64,000 nt of DNA. Source: Prolixibacteraceae bacterium UBA6029 (GTDB taxonomy: Bacteria > Bacteroidota > Bacteroidia > Bacteroidales > Prolixibacteraceae). Below, in pieces: positions 60,663 through 64,000 of the stretch. The first letter of the stretch is position 1. Each line of letters opens with the position of its first letter. The notes below the pieces were generated by a model, which did no database searches, was not told where the DNA came from, and saw only the letters and a program-made list of their open reading frames with translations. The position numbers and the translations under genes were made by a program. Where the stretch lies: positions 49,243 through 113,242 of the forward strand of contig DIZL01000070.1 in the NCBI GenBank assembly GCA_002429385.1, read 5' to 3'.

Positions 60663-60762
60663 GAGAACGGAGAACGGAGAACGGAAAAAGTAAAAAGTCA
60701 TTGGAAAGCATATTCCACTTTTCTCCTTCCGTTCTCAATTCTCCCTTCTCCGTTTTCCTGAT
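60661..60762. repeat. heptamer repeat with inverted partner, probable bidirectional terminator
   Basis: GGAGAAC is repeated three times in tandem (60663-60683), followed by GGAAAAAGTAAAAAG. About 40 bp on, the complement appears as CTTTTCTCC, TTCCGTTCTC and CTTCTCCGTTTTCC (up to 60759). It fills the gap between two convergent genes, so it may fold at the 3' ends of both transcripts. Confidence 0.7.
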
Positions 60763-60767
60763 AGATA

Positions 60768-63581
60768 TTAGAATTTATCTTTCTTATGACTTTTCTTTCC
60801 CTTTTTCCCTTTTTCATTCATTGCCTGTCCTTTGAAATCGTTAAGGGTGTAAGTAAACGTAATCATAAAATATCTACCCAGGTTATTCGTTCTCGTGTCC
60901 CTGATAAACTGAGGGCTAACTGTGTGAACAATGTTTTTGTATTGGTTGAGCAGATCGAAAACACCAATTTTAATTTCACCGTTCTGATCTTTGAAAAGCT
61001 TTTTGCCCACAAAACCATTCAGCAGTAAATCATATTGATTGTAATTCAGGAAACCCTTTTCGTATTGCTTTAACAGATCGGAGTGAATTATTATTCCCTT
61101 CCAGAAAATCCATGTAACTTTTGCCCCTATGGTCTGGTAGGTGAATATTGGATCGTTGTTGACGTTTATTACGCTGGTTGCTATAGTGTTCTTGATTATG
61201 CTGTAATTATTGGTATATGACAGTGCAAAATCAATATTCTCGCTGATATCGCTGTTTATAGTAATCCCATTGACAGTGCTGTATAAATTGTAGCGGTTCA
61301 GTCTATCGTTGATGTATCCTGGAGTCTGTGCATAGTTGAAGCCTGTTGTCAGGTTTATCTTGCTGAGCAGGAGTTTTAATGGAAATCCGAAATTAAAAAC
61401 TGTCCTGATGTTTGAAGCATGATCGATGTTGACGGGAAAGGCCAATTCAATGTTCTTTAAAAGAACTATGCCCGCTTCACGGATTAATGTATCCTGAGCT
61501 GCTTTATAAACTTTAGTACCAATGAAATTCAATGAATTTTCTGCACTCAGGAAAAAGGTATAAAGGATTGAATTATTGGGATTGGCGTGAGAATAGTTAA
61601 AGGTTAAATCATGAGTGTATTCCTGCGTTAAGAATGGATTCCCCGAGGTCAGATTCTCCCGGTCGGTATTGTCTACGACCTTTTGAAGCTGCGAAATACT
61701 GGGTGAATTGGTTGATGTTTTATATAAGATGCGAAGGCTGCTATTGGGAGATTTTAAGTTGAGAAGAAAGTTGGGCAGGATATTCCTGAAGGTTTTATCG
61801 TTGCCTGTATTCTGAGGTACCGTAAGGTAAGCCTGCTGATATTCAATACCGGCAGAAAGCTTGATCCCTTTACTTTTGAGCCGGTAAGCCATACCTATAT
61901 GGTTGTTGAAATAATTGGTTTCGTACCTGTTCGAAAGGGAATCGATACGATCAAGTACACGTGCACTATTGTCCAGGTTATAGGCTTGCCTGCTTCTTCT
62001 GCTGTCAGTGAAAGCATTGGTCAGGTTGAAGTCTAACATGCTGATGCTGCCGATTGGCTCAGTATACTCCATCTTGGAGGATATCTTATAACTATCGGTA
62101 TTCCCATCCACATATTCGTTGGTCGGGATAGAATCGGTCAATGTCTTTTTATAATAACCCATCTGCGAACTCCTGGGGTCTTTATTCGTTGCGGCAGTTG
62201 TTACTGCAATTGAAAATGTCCGCCGTTCCCTGTTCAGCTTATGCCTGAATGCCAGTTCATTCTCAATATCGTAATTGTTTACATTTCCTTTGGTATACAA
62301 ACCTTCTTCATTCACAAAGGCCCCATAGTCTTTGGTGGTGGTCTTAAACATGATCTTATCCGGGTTGCTGGTCTGGAAAGCCAATTTGGGAGTAGCGATC
62401 AGTGTATTTGCTGAATCAATGTCATATTCGAGACGAATGTGTATCTTATGGTTGAACTTTCTATCAGTAGTGGTGTCCTTCTCGTTCGAAAAGTGATCGG
62501 GTTTTGGTGAAAGAAATTTATCCTTCAATGAAATCTGATCCGTATTGTTTAATGTTGAATTAAAGAAATAGCTGCCGGTGATATTTATTTTCTTGCCGAA
62601 GTTATCGCTATAATTGAAGCCGGCCGACCGTGTTGTGGTAACTCCGTTTTGCTGTCCGATACTAAAACCACCATCTTTCTTGCCACCGATACTGGTCGAT
62701 ATACCCATTAAATCCTGTTGGGTGAAGTTTTGCTGGTTGATATTATTTAACAGGCCGATGACGGAAATGCGCCGTTGTTTGTTGAAAATATTGATGTTTC
62801 CACCGGCAAGGTATTTATCATCCAGATCGCTGCCTGCACTGAACTTCCCAAACTTACCGTTTTTCTTTTCCTTCTTGGTAATAATGTTGATGGCCTGGTC
62901 CGATTCTCCATCATCAAAACCGGTAAACTGGGCCTGCTCGCTTAATTTATCGAAGATCTGGATTTTATCAATCACATCAGCCGGAAGGTTCTTTAAGGCT
63001 ACAGATGGATCTTCACCAAAGAAATCCTTTCCATCGACCAATATCTTTTTTACTTCTTTGCCCTGAGCGACTACCGCACCATTTTCCATTGTAATTCCAG
63101 GCATTTTCATGACCAACTCTTCGGCTGAAGCATCTTTTAATGTTTTAAAAGCGCTGGCATTCATTTCTATCGTATCGCCCTTCTGAATCGCAGTCGGAGC
63201 TTCTCCTTTCACCGTTACTTCTCCAATGGCTTGCGATTTTACTGTCATCGAAAGAGTTCCCAGGTTCAGTGTTTTGTTTTTCCCTTCTACGGTCATTACC
63301 AGATCAGAATATCCTATAAGTGAAGCCTTGAACTGATAATTTGTTTTTGTTTTTAAGTTTGAGATTGAAAAACTCCCGCTCTTGCCGGTTACAACAATTA
63401 TAATATCCTTTTGGTCAGATCCATTGGTCACATTCACAAATACGCCTGAAATTGGTGCCTGAGTTTCTTTATCAACCAATATACCACTGAGGGTTAACGA
63501 TTGAGGCTGTGCATGAAGGATTAAACAGAAGAAAAAAGAGAGTAGAAATATTTTGATTTTTAGGCTTGCGTTCAGTGTCAT
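60768..63581 (-). CDS. TonB-dependent receptor-like outer membrane protein
   Basis: A 937-aa protein. After a signal peptide (ending LILHAQPQ) comes a carboxypeptidase-regulatory-like domain (about 28-112, LSGILVDKETQAPISGVFVNV) and a plug-like domain (about 115-225, DASAEELVMKMPGITMENGAVV, VKKILVDGKDFFGEDPSVALKNLPADVIDKIQIFD). A large beta-barrel of the Bacteroidota OMP_b-brl_3 type follows. The TonB box is not clear. The tail is strikingly basic (KGKKGKKSHKKDKF). It is more likely a structural or signalling receptor than a SusC, as no SusD follows. Confidence 0.88.
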   Translation of the reverse strand: MTLNASLKIKIFLLSFFFCLILHAQPQSLTLSGILVDKETQAPISGVFVNVTNGSDQKDIIIVVTGKSGSFSISNLKTKTNYQFKASLIGYSDLVMTVEGKNKTLNLGTLSMTVKSQAIGEVTVKGEAPTAIQKGDTIEMNASAFKTLKDASAEELVMKMPGITMENGAVVAQGKEVKKILVDGKDFFGEDPSVALKNLPADVIDKIQIFDKLSEQAQFTGFDDGESDQAINIITKKEKKNGKFGKFSAGSDLDDKYLAGGNINIFNKQRRISVIGLLNNINQQNFTQQDLMGISTSIGGKKDGGFSIGQQNGVTTTRSAGFNYSDNFGKKINITGSYFFNSTLNNTDQISLKDKFLSPKPDHFSNEKDTTTDRKFNHKIHIRLEYDIDSANTLIATPKLAFQTSNPDKIMFKTTTKDYGAFVNEEGLYTKGNVNNYDIENELAFRHKLNRERRTFSIAVTTAATNKDPRSSQMGYYKKTLTDSIPTNEYVDGNTDSYKISSKMEYTEPIGSISMLDFNLTNAFTDSRRSRQAYNLDNSARVLDRIDSLSNRYETNYFNNHIGMAYRLKSKGIKLSAGIEYQQAYLTVPQNTGNDKTFRNILPNFLLNLKSPNSSLRILYKTSTNSPSISQLQKVVDNTDRENLTSGNPFLTQEYTHDLTFNYSHANPNNSILYTFFLSAENSLNFIGTKVYKAAQDTLIREAGIVLLKNIELAFPVNIDHASNIRTVFNFGFPLKLLLSKINLTTGFNYAQTPGYINDRLNRYNLYSTVNGITINSDISENIDFALSYTNNYSIIKNTIATSVINVNNDPIFTYQTIGAKVTWIFWKGIIIHSDLLKQYEKGFLNYNQYDLLLNGFVGKKLFKDQNGEIKIGVFDLLNQYKNIVHTVSPQFIRDTRTNNLGRYFMITFTYTLNDFKGQAMNEKGKKGKKSHKKDKF

Positions 63582-63800
63582 GGTCGTAGTAACTCACTCG
63601 TTGGGGTTAGGTAATTTTCAGGTATGCAATATTAATTACTTAAACTGGTAATACTAAGGAAAAGGGCAATTTTAACAACAGTATTACACAAATAACTAAT
63701 TGACAAGGGTCAGGAATCTCCTGTTTGCTGATAGAGTGTACAATTAAATAGTGATATGAGCGCTTTGAAACTATATGGGATGGAATCCTGGCGTGACGAC
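63582..63800. other. intergenic region upstream of the receptor gene
   Basis: AT-rich DNA between the receptor start and the last repeat. No gene and no clear promoter are visible on either strand. Confidence 0.5.
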
Positions 63801-63973
63801 AAGGCCGGGTTTGGGAGGGGATCCCTTGGGTATCCCTTGGGTATTCCTTCTCTATATCTGTACTATGATTGATCTATAACTGTACAAAAATTTGTATCTT
63901 TGTATAGATAGAGATCAATCATAGTTTAATCATTGAAAAGGGATACCCAAGGAATACCCAAGAGATACCCTTT
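63801..63973. repeat. 11-bp-periodic inverted repeat, copy E
   Basis: The outer arms have two ATCCCTTGGGT units (63821-63842) answered by GGGATACCCAA, GGAATACCCAA and GAGATACCC (63940-63970). The inner arms TACTATGATTGATCT (from about 63861) and AGATCAATCATAG (63912-63924) pair as well. The 11-bp phase holds for the outer and inner units. Related in design to copies A-D but with different unit sequences. The right end is near the window edge. Confidence 0.82.
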
Positions 63974-64000
63974 CTGTTATAACCTTAAATCCGCATTTAA

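Noticed and set aside
1..64000. tRNA, rRNA or insertion sequence with transposase
   Set aside because: No cloverleaf, rRNA segment or transposase/integrase reading frame was recognised on either strand.

Overview
The window is chromosomal DNA of a Bacteroidota bacterium, most likely from the Bacteroidales/Marinilabiliales side of the phylum. The evidence is secreted proteins with C-terminal type IX secretion (T9SS) sorting domains, an OmpA protein with TPR and PD40 repeats, a DUF4251 protein, a TonB-dependent receptor with a carboxypeptidase-like N-terminal domain, a large SecA with a C-terminal zinc motif, and promoters of the TTG-N19-TAnnTTTG type with no strong Shine-Dalgarno sites. No tRNA, rRNA, CRISPR array or transposase gene was recognised.

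Layout. Bases 1-4200: end of an M23-type peptidase, anmK, a Cys/Met-metabolism PLP enzyme and fabD. Bases 4350-5790: an AbiE-type toxin-antitoxin pair followed by a diverged fragment of the fabD 3' end. Bases 6190-15820: a T9SS-exported protein, NUDIX and NlpC/P60 hydrolases, a 7TM-HD phosphodiesterase, serA and transketolase. Bases 15820-16850: intergenic repeats and a GH127 remnant. Bases 16850-24060: an MFS permease, a GH29 fucosidase and two PAS sensor kinases. Bases 24060-24840: a probable structured RNA. Bases 24840-35540: lgt, secA, a nitroreductase, an aminotransferase, a PLC-like protein, a secreted trypsin-like protease and a TatD-family hydrolase.

Methionine metabolism dominates the middle. 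An aspartokinase, metY, metA operon (35905-39583) follows a consensus promoter and a short leader ORF with five Met codons in nine. It overlaps a hairpin, as in ribosome-mediated attenuation. A minus-strand cluster (47099-43754) encodes a corrinoid protein, a homocysteine methyltransferase, a CobW-type GTPase (frameshifted) and a MetH reactivation domain. These are three of the four MetH modules as separate genes, divergent from an AraC regulator with an inverted repeat in the shared promoter region. Together the two loci could take homoserine to methionine.

Bases 48130-54450 are accessory. A DUF1016/PDDEXK gene has been inserted into the 5' end of an acyl-CoA ligase gene, leaving a 136-bp duplication that rebuilt the target. 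AT-rich genes follow, including a possible toxin-antitoxin pair. The end holds a GH42-like protein, a U32 peptidase family protein, small DUF proteins, a VapB-like gene with a vapC stub, a GyrI-like/DUF1801 fusion, a lipoprotein and a TonB-type receptor.

The most striking pattern is intergenic. Five loci (near 5960, 16162, 30190, 51396 and 63895) hold long inverted repeats whose arms are built from degenerate 11-bp units kept in strict 11-bp phase, although the unit sequence differs between loci. Three further loci (8670-8810, 45360-45437, 60661-60762) hold 7-bp repeats, two of them also folded as inverted repeats.
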